The notes: a model not told the origin generated them from the letters alone. 64,000 bases of DNA from Oscillospiraceae bacterium (GCA_029007035.1 JAQXHC010000041.1:124001-188000), one strand, 5' to 3'. Counted from the stretch's first letter, positions 31,634 to 39,739 are shown. Made by a program: numbers and translations.

Positions 31634-31675
31634 AGCCGCTTTTGATTACTTTCGTCAAAGGCGGCTTTGTTTCGG
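31634..31675 (+). terminator. Probable terminator after ddh
   Basis: A 12-bp stem with one G-U pair (31634-31645 with 31655-31666), 9-base loop, then TTGTTTCGGTTT, a weak T-tract. It begins 15 bases after the ddh stop. Confidence 0.65.
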
Positions 31676-31703
31676 TTTATCAGCTGAATACAGAGGTGAT
31701 GTG

Positions 31704-32039
31704 ATGAATACCGGTACATTTGTATGTTTGTTAATGCTGTTCTTTGTTTTTTTAACAGTCAGGAATCAGCGTCAGAACTATATTGCCGCAAAAAATATAA
31801 GAAAAAAAGGAGACAGATCACACATGATTGAACTTGCAAAGAACTTTATCGGAAAGGAATGTCTTATTTACACTTTTAACGGTTCACAGGTTGAAGGAGT
31901 TATAAAGGATATTTCGGGAAATGCACTTCTTGTTGAGAACAAGGGGAATACTGAAGTCCTGAATCTTGATTTCGTTATAAGAATCCGCGAATATCCGCGC
32001 AATAAAAAAGGAAAAAAGAAGTCGGTCGTTATTGACTGA
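31704..32039 (+). CDS. Small membrane-anchored Sm-like (DUF6897-type) protein
   Basis: A 111-residue protein with one N-terminal hydrophobic helix (about 4-20) and then a basic turn (NIRKKGDRSH). A compact beta domain of about 60 residues (FIGKECLIYTFNGSQVEGVIKDISGNALLVEN in outline) has the strand pattern of Sm/LSM-like or DUF6897 proteins. It ends in a lysine-rich tail. Start ATG 31704 follows AGAGGTG; a GTG one codon earlier is possible. It is followed after 13 bases by the barnase-like gene and may share its transcript. Function unknown. Confidence 0.7.
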   Translation: MNTGTFVCLLMLFFVFLTVRNQRQNYIAAKNIRKKGDRSHMIELAKNFIGKECLIYTFNGSQVEGVIKDISGNALLVENKGNTEVLNLDFVIRIREYPRNKKGKKKSVVID

Positions 32040-32052
32040 TCGGAGAATGACA

Positions 32053-32682
32053 ATGAAAAGAATTGTTATATTGCTGGTGACAGCAGTCTGCATGATATTT
32101 TCGTCAGGCTGCGGAAATACTGACATTGAAATCGGCGAACCGTCCTATGAAAGCCTATGCTCAGAATTATCTGCTGATACGGAGCAGACCGAAGCAGCCG
32201 AAGCCGATGAGTCCGAGAGCTCTGAAGATAATGAAATCGAATCACTGCCGGACAAGAATTATACCGAAGCCAGCGAGAACAACGCTGACACGTCACTGTC
32301 CGAGGATGACGAAGACACAGGAGACCCTGATATCGATGAGCATGGCTCATACACATCCAAGGAGGACGTCGCTCTTTATATCCATATTTACGGCAGGCTG
32401 CCTGAGAACTTTATAACCAAAAAGGAGGCTGAGGCTCTCGGCTGGACCGGAGGCAGTCTCGAACCATACGCGCCTGGGAAGTGTATCGGAGGAAGCCGTT
32501 TCGGCAATTATGAGGGGCTTCTTCCCGAGAAAAACGGCAGGAGCTACACAGAATGCGACATTGACACTCTTGGTGCTTCAAAGCGTGGAGCAAAGCGGAT
32601 CGTATTCTCCAATGACGGATTGATTTACTATACCGCTGATCATTATGAGTCCTTTGAACTGCTTTACGGGGGTGAAGAATAA
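32053..32682 (+). CDS. Barnase-family guanyl-specific ribonuclease with lipobox and acidic tether
   Basis: Extracellular RNase toxin, 209 residues. The signal peptide ends in SSGC (Cys20), a lipobox, so it is probably lipid-anchored. A strongly acidic, Glu/Asp/Ser-rich linker (about 25-103) precedes the barnase domain (about 105-209), which aligns clearly: YGRLPENFITKKEAEALGW, PGKCIGGSRFGNYEGLLP, RSYTECDID, and TADHYESF. Catalytic Glu (E167), Arg pair (R178, R182), His (H197) and the Lys of ITKKEA are kept. The usual Arg of the guanine-binding SNREG loop is Tyr here (GNYEG). The next gene encodes barstar, overlapping in TAATG. ATG 32053 has CGGAG upstream. Confidence 0.93.
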   Translation: MKRIVILLVTAVCMIFSSGCGNTDIEIGEPSYESLCSELSADTEQTEAAEADESESSEDNEIESLPDKNYTEASENNADTSLSEDDEDTGDPDIDEHGSYTSKEDVALYIHIYGRLPENFITKKEAEALGWTGGSLEPYAPGKCIGGSRFGNYEGLLPEKNGRSYTECDIDTLGASKRGAKRIVFSNDGLIYYTADHYESFELLYGGEE

Positions 32683-32951
32683 TGAAACGATGTCTGATTG
32701 ACGGAAATGAAATTAAGTCAAAAGCACAGCTTCATGATAAGCTTGCGTATTCGCTCGGATTTCCGGAATGGTACGGCGGAAACTTTGACGCGTTTCATGA
32801 CTGCCTTTCCGATATTAAGGAGGAGACAGTCATAACAGTGATTAATTATTCCGAGCTTTCAGCTAATATTGGGAAAAACGCGCAACTCCTGATAAAAGTG
32901 ATATGTGACTGCGCAAAGGAAAACGAAAATATAAAACTGAACAAATATTGA
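32682..32951 (+). CDS. Barstar-family ribonuclease inhibitor
   Basis: Cytoplasmic immunity protein, 89 residues, that would block the barnase-like enzyme encoded just upstream. It aligns end to end with barstar: IDGNEIKSKAQLHDKLAYSLGFPEWYGGNFDAFHDCLSDI. The two key interface Asp residues (barstar D35 and D39) correspond to D36 and D40. Barstar Y29 is Trp (W30), W38 is His, and E76 is Asp. ATG at 32682 overlaps the toxin stop codon, ensuring coupled synthesis. It ends about 75 bases before a terminator. Confidence 0.93.
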   Translation: MKRCLIDGNEIKSKAQLHDKLAYSLGFPEWYGGNFDAFHDCLSDIKEETVITVINYSELSANIGKNAQLLIKVICDCAKENENIKLNKY

Positions 32952-33025
32952 TTTTATGACAAATTTCCGGATTTGGCAATGTTCATATAATACTCAGGAG
33001 TCAACTGACAGAGCAGTAAAATTAA

Positions 33026-33063
33026 GGCAGCACCGCAAATTAAACGGTGCTGCCGATTTTTTT
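33026..33063. terminator. Terminator between barstar and the CE2 esterase gene
   Basis: Perfect 10-bp stem (33026-33035 with 33045-33054), 9-base loop, then a T-run at 33057-33063. It serves the + strand barnase-barstar operon. The convergent esterase gene ends inside the T-run. Confidence 0.85.
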
Positions 33064-34795
33064 ATCCTATCTTAACAAGCTTGATGCTGTAAAGTGTTAC
33101 ATTGTATGAATCTGTGCCGCCGACCTGAAATACAATTTCTGCACTGTTGTCGGTTACAGGAGATTCAAACTCCGCTTCGTAATGGGATTTTTCGCCCGTT
33201 CCTGTAAAAATATCAGAAAAGTAAATATTTTCCGGGTTGGAGCAGCTTCTGATAAGTATCGGAATTTCCTCACCTGCGGTTGTAGAACAGTCGAAAGAGA
33301 AAGTGTATTTGCCGTTTTGCTTTATTCCGATGTTGGAAATACGTCCCTCAATTGCGTCATCACCAGTGCCGCCGGAGACCATGTTTATCCAGAATGATTT
33401 GTCATAGTCGGAAATATATTCCGCTGCATTTCCGCCCTTATCCGGGTCTTTATAGAGACTGTACTCCGCATCTGCCGCAACATCCAGACCGAGCTGGTCG
33501 GATTCCATTCCAAGAGCCTGACAAATCTTATCTGCGAGGACGTATGCGCTGTTTTGCTGAGTTACCGCATTCGGATGCCAGTCAGAGCCAAGCCCTGCCG
33601 TCATATCCTGAACCGCTGACATATAGCTCATAATGCGTTCATAGCCTGTTTCTTCAGTGAATGCCGAAACAGCGTCGTCGATCAGCGGACAGAGATCGGT
33701 GCAGCCCATTGTACCGAGAGTGCAGATGATATAAGCGTCGGGATTACACTCGTGAACCTGTTTGAGAAATTCGGTGTATCCTTTGGTGAAGTCTCCGCCT
33801 CGGGCGTCGATATCCTTTGAAACATAGCTTGAATCATTGGTGCCGAGGTTTATAACAACAACATCGTTCTTATGCGAGCTGAAGTCCCACTCGCAGGATG
33901 CAAATTCACCTGTTTTGCCGACGTATTCGTAATATGGGGGAACGAGACTGTCGGTATTGATGCTTCCGTCGTTGGAGTAGCCGGAGATTATTCCGTGACC
34001 GCTGTAGCAGACCGCACTGTAATCAGCATCGAGCTTTTCAGCAGTGAGATACGCATATGACTTCATGAAATTTTCCGTTGTTGTTTTGAACGACTCATAC
34101 TGTGAAGCGCCTTCTACTCCGTAAGCGCAGGTAATCGAGTCACCGATAAACTCAATATTAAGGTTCTTTTTCGGAACAGGCGCAACCGGAATAGCTGAGT
34201 CCGAGGTTACGGTGACGCTCTTAATACCGATAGGACCGTTGTTGGCTTCCGAAAGGTGAATAACCTTGACGGAGGCTTTTCTTTTTTCTGTACCGCTGAA
34301 AAGCTCAACAGTACGTGACTTGGTGCTTATTGTATCATCGAGAATGATCTCGCCGTCAACGATTACAGCAAATCTCGGCCGGTAATCTTCGGAAGCGTCA
34401 ATTCCCTGATTGCCTGCGAGGGTTACTGATGCCGATGTTCCGCTGACGGTAAATTCAGCAGCTGAACCACTCTGTACGAGCCAGGTAACATCGTCGGTAC
34501 GGCAGGTTCTTCCGATAAGCTTTACATATTCCTCTGTTGCGGAATAGTCTGCGGTACTGATTTCACCCGTTGATGCGGTTATAAGCTTTCTTGCTGCGCA
34601 CAAATCGAAGATATTGACGATCCCGTCGTTATTTACATCGTCCTTTTCGTTCAGTGTGCCGACGCCGAGAAGCGAATCCCGCAGATGAACTGTGTCGCTG
34701 ACCGTAAACGATGCTGCCCTTGAGGGAATAATCGCAGCAGAACCCACGATGATAACAGAAGCCGAAATGATTGAAAGCGCTCTTTTAATCTTCAT
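33062..34795 (-). CDS. Dockerin-bearing CE2-type carbohydrate esterase
   Basis: Secreted cellulosomal deacetylase of plant or host glycans, 577 residues. The signal peptide is at about 1-28. An N-terminal dockerin-like segment (about 30-72) has only one canonical calcium loop, DVNNDGIVNIFDL. A beta-sandwich domain (about 85-200) and an SGNH esterase domain (about 212-425) follow: IEFIGDSITCAYG with Ser220, VVINLGTNDSS, and GSDWHPNA with His407. This two-domain order fits family CE2 acetyl-xylan-type esterases. The last 140 residues resemble a carbohydrate-binding beta-sandwich (CBM). It starts under a poorly defined promoter with a leader of about 140 bases. Confidence 0.88.
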   Translation of the reverse strand: MKIKRALSIISASVIIVGSAAIIPSRAASFTVSDTVHLRDSLLGVGTLNEKDDVNNDGIVNIFDLCAARKLITASTGEISTADYSATEEYVKLIGRTCRTDDVTWLVQSGSAAEFTVSGTSASVTLAGNQGIDASEDYRPRFAVIVDGEIILDDTISTKSRTVELFSGTEKRKASVKVIHLSEANNGPIGIKSVTVTSDSAIPVAPVPKKNLNIEFIGDSITCAYGVEGASQYESFKTTTENFMKSYAYLTAEKLDADYSAVCYSGHGIISGYSNDGSINTDSLVPPYYEYVGKTGEFASCEWDFSSHKNDVVVINLGTNDSSYVSKDIDARGGDFTKGYTEFLKQVHECNPDAYIICTLGTMGCTDLCPLIDDAVSAFTEETGYERIMSYMSAVQDMTAGLGSDWHPNAVTQQNSAYVLADKICQALGMESDQLGLDVAADAEYSLYKDPDKGGNAAEYISDYDKSFWINMVSGGTGDDAIEGRISNIGIKQNGKYTFSFDCSTTAGEEIPILIRSCSNPENIYFSDIFTGTGEKSHYEAEFESPVTDNSAEIVFQVGGTDSYNVTLYSIKLVKIG

Positions 34796-35106
34796 GATAA
34801 AACTCCTTTATTCATACTCTCCTCTATTTCAAATCGCACAACATCTTCATTCACAACTGAATTTTCTATGCGTTACCCTCCCTTGACTTACGACAGTAAG
34901 CCTGCGGTCGTGCGCCCTGATAAAATCCAGTTCAGCACGAATCTATTGTACACTTTGGGATAGAGGGGAGTATATTTTCGATATCAATTAAACCAATTAT
35001 ACAATATAATTATGAATATTTCAAGATATTTTTGGCAGATATGGGTTATTTATCAACAGAATTTTTAATAGAATATATAAGATTACCGTATAACCGGAGG
35101 AAAAAT
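34796..35106. promoter_or_regulatory. Divergent intergenic region: esterase leader and flippase upstream region
   Basis: On the minus strand, TACAAT at 34950-34945 is a plausible -10 box for the esterase gene without a clear -35, giving a leader of about 140 bases. That leader contains a short hairpin (CTTAC/GTAAG, about 34880-34895) inside GC-richer sequence. On the + side, 34980-35100 is AT-rich with several possible -10 boxes (for example TACAATATAAT near 35000) and the flippase ribosome binding site GGAGG at 35097. No known riboswitch was recognised. Confidence 0.4.
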
Positions 35107-36606
35107 ATGAACATAATCAAGAATAAAATCGCGCGGGACACGGCAATGCTGACGATAATGCAGCTTTTCCTTGACTCGGCATCGCTGCTGCTGAATGTTT
35201 TTATAACACGCAGACTGGGAACTTCGGCAATCGGAGTTCTCTCACTGACAGGTTCTTTTCTTGCACTGGCAGGGACAATTTCGAATGGAAATGCATTTTT
35301 GTGTACCAGCCGTCTGATTTCGGAGGAGCTTGGCAGGAGAAAAGGAAATCCCGAACGTGTACTTTTCAGCGGAATAATGATGTGCATGATTCTGAGTATT
35401 ACTGTTTCGGCGGCATTGTATGGCTTTTCTGACTATATCGGACTGCGCTTTTTCAAGAGTTCAGAGATGAGCCGTGCGGTTTCTCTGATGCCTTTCGCAC
35501 TGATTCCGGGAGCAGCGGCGGCTTGTTTTAAGGGATATTTCAATGCGCGGAGAAAATCTTCGGTGACGGCGGCTGCGGACGTGATGGAATTTGCAGTTCG
35601 TTCGTTGGTTATAGTTATAGGCGCGCTCCGTTTTAAAACAGAACTTTCCGACGGAGCAGTCTGTTCGCTTATGATAAGCAGCATTATTGCAGGCAGCTGT
35701 TTTTCTCTCGTTTATTTTATAATAATGTTTCTGCGGTTCCGGAACAAAAGCAGGAGCAAAGCGTCCGTTTCGTTTGGAAGATATGTGTCTCTTGCATTTC
35801 CGATAATGGTCGGAGGAATAATGACCTCTGCTCTCAGCAGTACCAACGATGCACTTATACCGATAACGCTCCGTCAGTACGGAAGCTCGGTATCCGAAGC
35901 GTTCAGCAGCTTCGGAATTTTTGAGGCAATAGTGATTCCGGCGATATTCTTCCCTTCGGTGGTTCTCTGCTCAATGTCGGGGATAATCGTCAGCGAATCC
36001 GCACGCGCGTCATCCTCGGGAAATCATGAGCGGATTAAGAGTATTACCGGAAAACTCATTGACGGGACACTGATTTTCTCGATACTCGCTGCGGCTATGC
36101 TCATGCGGTTCGGCGGAGTAATCGGAGCGGTTATGGGAGGCGGCAGCGAGGCAGGTCACATAATTACGATTATCGCTCCTGTTGTACCTTTTATCTATCT
36201 TGAAATCGTTCTTGAGGCATTGATCAAGGGCATGGGAATGCAGGGCTTTTCATCGCTGAACTACCTTGCGGAATATGCCATAAGAATTTCAGTTGTATTG
36301 ATCTTTGTTCCGAGAATCGGATTTTACGGTATAGTTGCATCATATTATGCAAGTAATGTATTAGGCAACTGTTCGCGTCTGATGAAGCTTCTGAAACACA
36401 CGGGAGTAAGGCTCAATCCGTTCCGTTCAATTATAGTTCCTGTTGCAGGCTCTGTTCTTACTATGGGTGCGGCAGATTGTTTTGCACGTATTTTTAGAAT
36501 TAATGCAGGCTCGCTTATCGGATGTATTATAATCGCATTAATCTGGGTATCGGGTTATATCTGGGCTTACCGGCATTTTAGTAATACGGAAGTCAAGACA
36601 GCATGA
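35107..36606 (+). CDS. MATE/polysaccharide flippase-like (SpoVB-type) membrane protein
   Basis: Polytopic membrane protein, 499 residues and about 13-14 helices, of the MOP flippase superfamily. It resembles the SpoVB/MurJ-side oligosaccharidyl-lipid flippases (NVFITRRLGTSAIGVLSLTGSF near the start; ALSSTNDALIPITLRQYG; the C-terminal helix ends with AYRHF). ATG 35107 is chosen because GGAGG lies 5 bases upstream; the frame extends into the intergenic region. It stands alone between the esterase and a DUF1836 gene, so the lipid-linked substrate is unknown. Confidence 0.82.
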   Translation: MNIIKNKIARDTAMLTIMQLFLDSASLLLNVFITRRLGTSAIGVLSLTGSFLALAGTISNGNAFLCTSRLISEELGRRKGNPERVLFSGIMMCMILSITVSAALYGFSDYIGLRFFKSSEMSRAVSLMPFALIPGAAAACFKGYFNARRKSSVTAAADVMEFAVRSLVIVIGALRFKTELSDGAVCSLMISSIIAGSCFSLVYFIIMFLRFRNKSRSKASVSFGRYVSLAFPIMVGGIMTSALSSTNDALIPITLRQYGSSVSEAFSSFGIFEAIVIPAIFFPSVVLCSMSGIIVSESARASSSGNHERIKSITGKLIDGTLIFSILAAAMLMRFGGVIGAVMGGGSEAGHIITIIAPVVPFIYLEIVLEALIKGMGMQGFSSLNYLAEYAIRISVVLIFVPRIGFYGIVASYYASNVLGNCSRLMKLLKHTGVRLNPFRSIIVPVAGSVLTMGAADCFARIFRINAGSLIGCIIIALIWVSGYIWAYRHFSNTEVKTA

Positions 36607-36696
36607 AATATTGAGAAAATAAATAATATATGAAGATTTAGCAAGATAAATTCCAAAAAATGTATAAAAACGGCTGAAACTGACGCAAGACAGTGC

Positions 36697-36725
36697 TTGA
36701 AGTTCATCTGAACTTGTGATATAAT
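36697..36725 (+). promoter_or_regulatory. Promoter with operator-like palindrome upstream of the DUF1836 gene
   Basis: TTGAAG at 36697-36702 and TATAAT at 36720-36725 are spaced by 17 bases. A 7-2-7 perfect inverted repeat (AAGTTCA-TC-TGAACTT, 36700-36715) overlaps the -35 box and fills most of the spacer. A protein bound there would compete with RNA polymerase. Confidence 0.75.
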
Positions 36726-36755
36726 CATATTATCACATGAGAGGAGCGAACGACA

Positions 36756-37331
36756 ATGGAAAGGTTAGTACCGGGTACAACAATTAAATTTGCCGAACAG
36801 GCACGACAATCCGCATTTTCTCTTATTTCTCCGGTTCTTGAAGCAACGGGAGGTCTTACTCTTTCTCAGCTTTCTAAGCTGACCGGACTTGAGGGCTCTA
36901 CGATTCAGAACTGGATAAAAAGAGGCTGGGTTTCGTCTACAAAGGGGAAAAAATATTCCGAACAGCAGATACTGCGAATACTTCTTATAAATATGCTGAG
37001 GGGTGCGATGAAGCTTGACGATATTGCAAGACTTATGGTCTATGTAAACGGCGATGTTGAAGACACCTCGGATGACATTATTGAGGAGCAGACATTATAT
37101 GATATACTGTGCAGGATTATTTTTACCGCCGAGGATGTAGGGGCATTCGATTCCACATCTGTGAGAAAACTGATTGAAACGGAGCTTGCATACTCTGCAC
37201 ACAGCGTCCGTTCTGATATTGAAAAGCTGAAAAGGGCTATGTTTGTAATGATAATGGCTTATCGGAGCGCATATCTCAAACAGGAAATGGATTCGGAGCT
37301 TGAAGTGATACTAAAGGGGAATCAAACATGA
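36756..37331 (+). CDS. DUF1836 family helix-turn-helix protein
   Basis: Putative transcription regulator, 191 residues. The N-terminal half resembles MerR-like winged helices (TLSQLSKLTGLEGSTIQNWIKRGWV, then GKKYSEQQILRILLINMLR), which is the DUF1836 pattern. The C-terminal half is helical and acidic. It lies downstream of a promoter carrying a 7-2-7 palindrome, so self-regulation is plausible. Its stop overlaps the start of a glycine-zipper membrane protein gene (ATGA), and that is followed by an SPFH gene, so it may control this small membrane operon. Confidence 0.85.
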   Translation: MERLVPGTTIKFAEQARQSAFSLISPVLEATGGLTLSQLSKLTGLEGSTIQNWIKRGWVSSTKGKKYSEQQILRILLINMLRGAMKLDDIARLMVYVNGDVEDTSDDIIEEQTLYDILCRIIFTAEDVGAFDSTSVRKLIETELAYSAHSVRSDIEKLKRAMFVMIMAYRSAYLKQEMDSELEVILKGNQT

Positions 37332-37528
37332 AAAGAGGCAGAATAATACCGCTCTGTATAACGGCAGGACTTGTTAACGGAGTTGTTTTCGGAATGCTTT
37401 TGGGCGGTCTGTGTTTCGGCAGTGCGTCCCTTGGATTGCTGCCGGGAGCTTTTTTCGGTGCGGCAGGGGGGCTTGCATTGGGTTACACATCAAGAAATGA
37501 TTACGACAGGTCAAAAAATATACGCTGA
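37328..37528 (+). CDS. Small glycine-zipper membrane protein
   Basis: A 66-residue protein with a basic start, two hydrophobic segments rich in spaced glycines (GLVNGVVFGMLLGG and LLPGAFFGAAGGLALG) and a basic/polar tail (YTSRNDYDRSKNIR). Glycine-zipper pairs of this kind form tight helix packing or oligomers in membranes. It is translationally coupled to the DUF1836 gene and 20 bases upstream of the SPFH protein gene. I do not know the family. Partnership with the SPFH scaffold is inference from gene order. Confidence 0.7.
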   Translation: MKRGRIIPLCITAGLVNGVVFGMLLGGLCFGSASLGLLPGAFFGAAGGLALGYTSRNDYDRSKNIR

Positions 37529-37548
37529 ATTTGTTTAAGGAGAAGAAA

Positions 37549-38478
37549 ATGGCAAGATTTGAAGAGCTTAACCCCAACGGAACAGTTAAGCATAATTTTA
37601 AATGGGTAAAATGGGTGGTTGCAGGAGCAGCAGCAATAATATTATGTGCGAGCACATTTACTGTAGTTCCTGCTGGCTGTACGGGTGTTGTAATTACTTT
37701 GGGAAAGGTCTCATCCTCATCGCTTCAGGAGGGCTTTCACCTGAAGATACCGTTTGTACAGGATGTTGAAATTATGTCAAATAAGATTCAGGTTTACGAA
37801 ACACCTGCTTCTGCGGTATCAAAGGATATGCAGACCGTCAGCAGCACGATAGCCGTAAACTACCGTATCAGCACAGACAAAAGCCCGGATATATACAAAA
37901 ATGTCGGAGTTGATTATCAGACTGTTATTGTAACTCCTGTTGTCCAGGAATGTATGAAGTCGGTTACTGCCAAGTATACTGCCGAGGAGCTTATAACCGA
38001 GCGTGCCAAGGTCGGCGAAGAAGTTAAGACCGATCTTGATGCAAAGCTTAACGGCTATGGAATTTATATAGAGAAGTTCAATATAGTAAACTTCGATTTT
38101 TCGGCTGAATTCAACAGCGCAATTGAAGCCAAGCAGGTCGCCGAGCAGAATCTGATCAAGACCAAGACCGAGCAGGAGCAGGCAATTGAAATTGCCAATG
38201 CAGAAGCAAAGAAAAAAGTCATCGCAGCTGAGGCAGAGGCTGAAGCGATACTGGCCGAAGCTCAGGCTCAGGCGGACGCAAACAAGCTCATCAGCGATTC
38301 TATTACCGATAAGGTACTCTATTATGAGCAGATCGAAAAGTGGGACGGCGCACTTCCGAAGGTATCGGACGGCTCTGACGGACTGCTTGTAAACATAGAT
38401 ATTGATGATATCGACAATACACCGGCATCGGCTGAGCCTGCAACACAGGCAGCAACGGCTGCACAGACGGAGGATTAG
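37549..38478 (+). CDS. SPFH/prohibitin-like membrane scaffold protein
   Basis: Band 7 family protein, 309 residues. A single membrane helix (about 19-40) is followed by the SPFH domain (about 45-225: VVPAGCTGVVITLGKVSSSSLQEGFHLKIPFVQDV in outline; VNYRISTDKSPDIYKNVG). A long alanine/glutamate coiled coil (about 200-260; AEAKKKVIAAEAEAEAILAEAQAQAD in outline) is typical of prohibitin and flotillin oligomers. ATG 37549 is chosen with AAGGAG just upstream. The last codons contain a second GGAGG that serves a 23-codon frame starting 3 bases after the stop. Confidence 0.92.
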   Translation: MARFEELNPNGTVKHNFKWVKWVVAGAAAIILCASTFTVVPAGCTGVVITLGKVSSSSLQEGFHLKIPFVQDVEIMSNKIQVYETPASAVSKDMQTVSSTIAVNYRISTDKSPDIYKNVGVDYQTVIVTPVVQECMKSVTAKYTAEELITERAKVGEEVKTDLDAKLNGYGIYIEKFNIVNFDFSAEFNSAIEAKQVAEQNLIKTKTEQEQAIEIANAEAKKKVIAAEAEAEAILAEAQAQADANKLISDSITDKVLYYEQIEKWDGALPKVSDGSDGLLVNIDIDDIDNTPASAEPATQAATAAQTED

Positions 38479-38480
38479 GA

Positions 38481-38552
38481 ATGAGTAAAATATCAGCACT
38501 TGCAGAATTTATAATTGAATTTATAATTGAAGCAGCTTTTGAGCTCATCTGA
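38481..38552 (+). CDS. Candidate 23-residue amphipathic peptide gene
   Basis: ATG at 38481 follows GGAGG (38469-38473) by 7 bases, and the stop lies at 38550-38552. The peptide begins MSKISALAEFIIEFIIEAAF and ends in ELI. Its acidic and hydrophobic residues alternate with an EFII repeat, so it would form a strongly amphipathic or membrane-binding helix. It sits 2 bases after the SPFH stop and is followed by a hairpin. The Shine-Dalgarno quality and position favour real translation. Its function is unknown. Confidence 0.55.
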   Translation: MSKISALAEFIIEFIIEAAFELI

Positions 38553-38558
38553 CCATGA

Positions 38559-38590
38559 TTTGATTTTGGGGAAAATCAAAATATATTTTA
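38559..38590 (+). terminator. Possible terminator of the SPFH operon
   Basis: A 9-bp AT-rich stem (38559-38567 with 38572-38580) and GGGG loop, followed by ATATATTTTA. The T-tract is weak. Another perfect 9-bp hairpin lies at 38614-38644. Confidence 0.5.
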
Positions 38591-38686
38591 ATCAGTGATT
38601 CATTACATACAATACTGCGTATTTTTGTCATGCAGATACGCAGTCAAAGGCAGAAGCTGTTAATTGCGGCGGTGATGCCTAAAGCA

Positions 38687-38718
38687 ACAGCCGCAGCTGT
38701 GGGGACAGCTGCGGCTGT
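38687..38718 (-). terminator. GC-rich hairpin ending the polysaccharide deacetylase gene
   Basis: Perfect 14-bp stem (38687-38700 with 38705-38718) and 4-base loop, starting 3 bases beyond the stop on the minus strand. The tail TGCTTTAGG is only weakly T-rich. Confidence 0.6.
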
Positions 38719-38721
38719 AAA

Positions 38722-39462
38722 TCAGACGGTAAAGCCCTGTGCTCTGAAATCGTCGATAACATCGCCGAGTATCTGTGCATTTGTGGACGACACCGAGTGG
38801 AGCAGGAGGATTTCTCCGCCGTGTGCCGATTTGGAAAGTTTATCAAGTCCAATATTGGGGTCGGGCTGATTATCGGTAATCCAGTCGACATAGGCAAAGC
38901 TCCAGAACAGCGTGGCATATCCGCATTTGTTGGCAGCAGCAAGAGTCTGCTCGGAGTATTCTCCGCATGGGCACCGGAAAAATTTCATCTCATAGCCGTA
39001 TTCATCAAGAACGTAGTTATGGAGCGACATTATTTCCTCTTCAGCCTCGCTTTCGGAAAGCTTAGGCAGACTTGCATGAGTCATACCGTGATTTCCGATG
39101 ATATGACCCTCGTCGATCATACGCTGTACAAGCTCATGCTCGCTTTTGGCGTAGTCGCCTGTCAGAAAGAAAATCGCAGTGACGTTCTTTTCTTTAAGCG
39201 TATCGAGAATCTGTGCGGTATAGCCATTTTCATAGCCCTGGTCAAATGTTATGATAATCCGGTTTTCGTCATCCGATAGAGCGCAGGCATCAAAATCGCA
39301 ATATCGCTGACCGAAGCTTACTGCATCGCACGGCTGATTCTTTTCGTTCACAGCCGTTCCCTGACCATACCCGATAAGAGTATTGTCATAGGCATACACA
39401 GAAGCGCACGGCATTGCCGCGGCAAAAATTGCAGCCGCAGCGGCAGGTGCTATAAATTTCAT
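38722..39462 (-). CDS. Secreted polysaccharide deacetylase (PdaA-like, NodB domain)
   Basis: Cell-wall N-deacetylase, 246 residues. The signal peptide is at about 1-24. The NodB domain shows motif 1 as IITFDQGYENG (TFDQGY, as in PdaA-type proteins), motif 2 as GNHGMTHASLPKL with the two metal His residues, motif 3 as FFRCPCGEYSE, and motif 5 as EILLLHSVSSTNA. These resemble the Bacillus PdaA group acting on muramic acid, sometimes linked to spore cortex lactam formation. Whether this organism sporulates cannot be judged here. The region 39463-39640 upstream holds no gene. Confidence 0.9.
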   Translation of the reverse strand: MKFIAPAAAAAIFAAAMPCASVYAYDNTLIGYGQGTAVNEKNQPCDAVSFGQRYCDFDACALSDDENRIIITFDQGYENGYTAQILDTLKEKNVTAIFFLTGDYAKSEHELVQRMIDEGHIIGNHGMTHASLPKLSESEAEEEIMSLHNYVLDEYGYEMKFFRCPCGEYSEQTLAAANKCGYATLFWSFAYVDWITDNQPDPNIGLDKLSKSAHGGEILLLHSVSSTNAQILGDVIDDFRAQGFTV

Positions 39463-39630
39463 AAGCTGTTATAGATCCTTTGGTTTAATTGCGGCGGCTT
39501 GCTGCCTCCGCATAAGTATTATAGCCGTTAACGAAAACAATATTTGAGGAATATAATAGCATTCGGAACAAAACTAAGGGCAAGGCAATACAGCTGCATG
39601 ATCTTGTCGGAAGGGGTGATTGAAAATTGC

Positions 39631-39666
39631 TGAAAATCAAAACGGCGGCAATATCCTGCCGCCGTT
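39631..39666 (-). terminator. Terminator after ireB
   Basis: Perfect 10-bp stem (39641-39650 with 39657-39666), 6-base loop and TTTTGATTTT on the minus strand. It lies about 75 bases beyond the ireB stop. Confidence 0.75.
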
Positions 39667-39739
39667 GAAAAAATGTGAAATTCGTTGATAAATAATCCGC
39701 AGCTGCCGTTCATGTCCGAACGGTCGGCATCAGAATTAA

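Noticed and set aside
32682-32951. Barnase/barstar as a classical type II toxin-antitoxin module
   Set aside because: The toxin has a signal peptide and lipobox, so it acts outside the cell; the barstar is better described as an immunity protein.
37819-38499. Minus-strand open frame of 226 codons opposite the SPFH gene
   Set aside because: Cysteine- and leucine-rich shadow of the biased SPFH coding sequence. No start signal.
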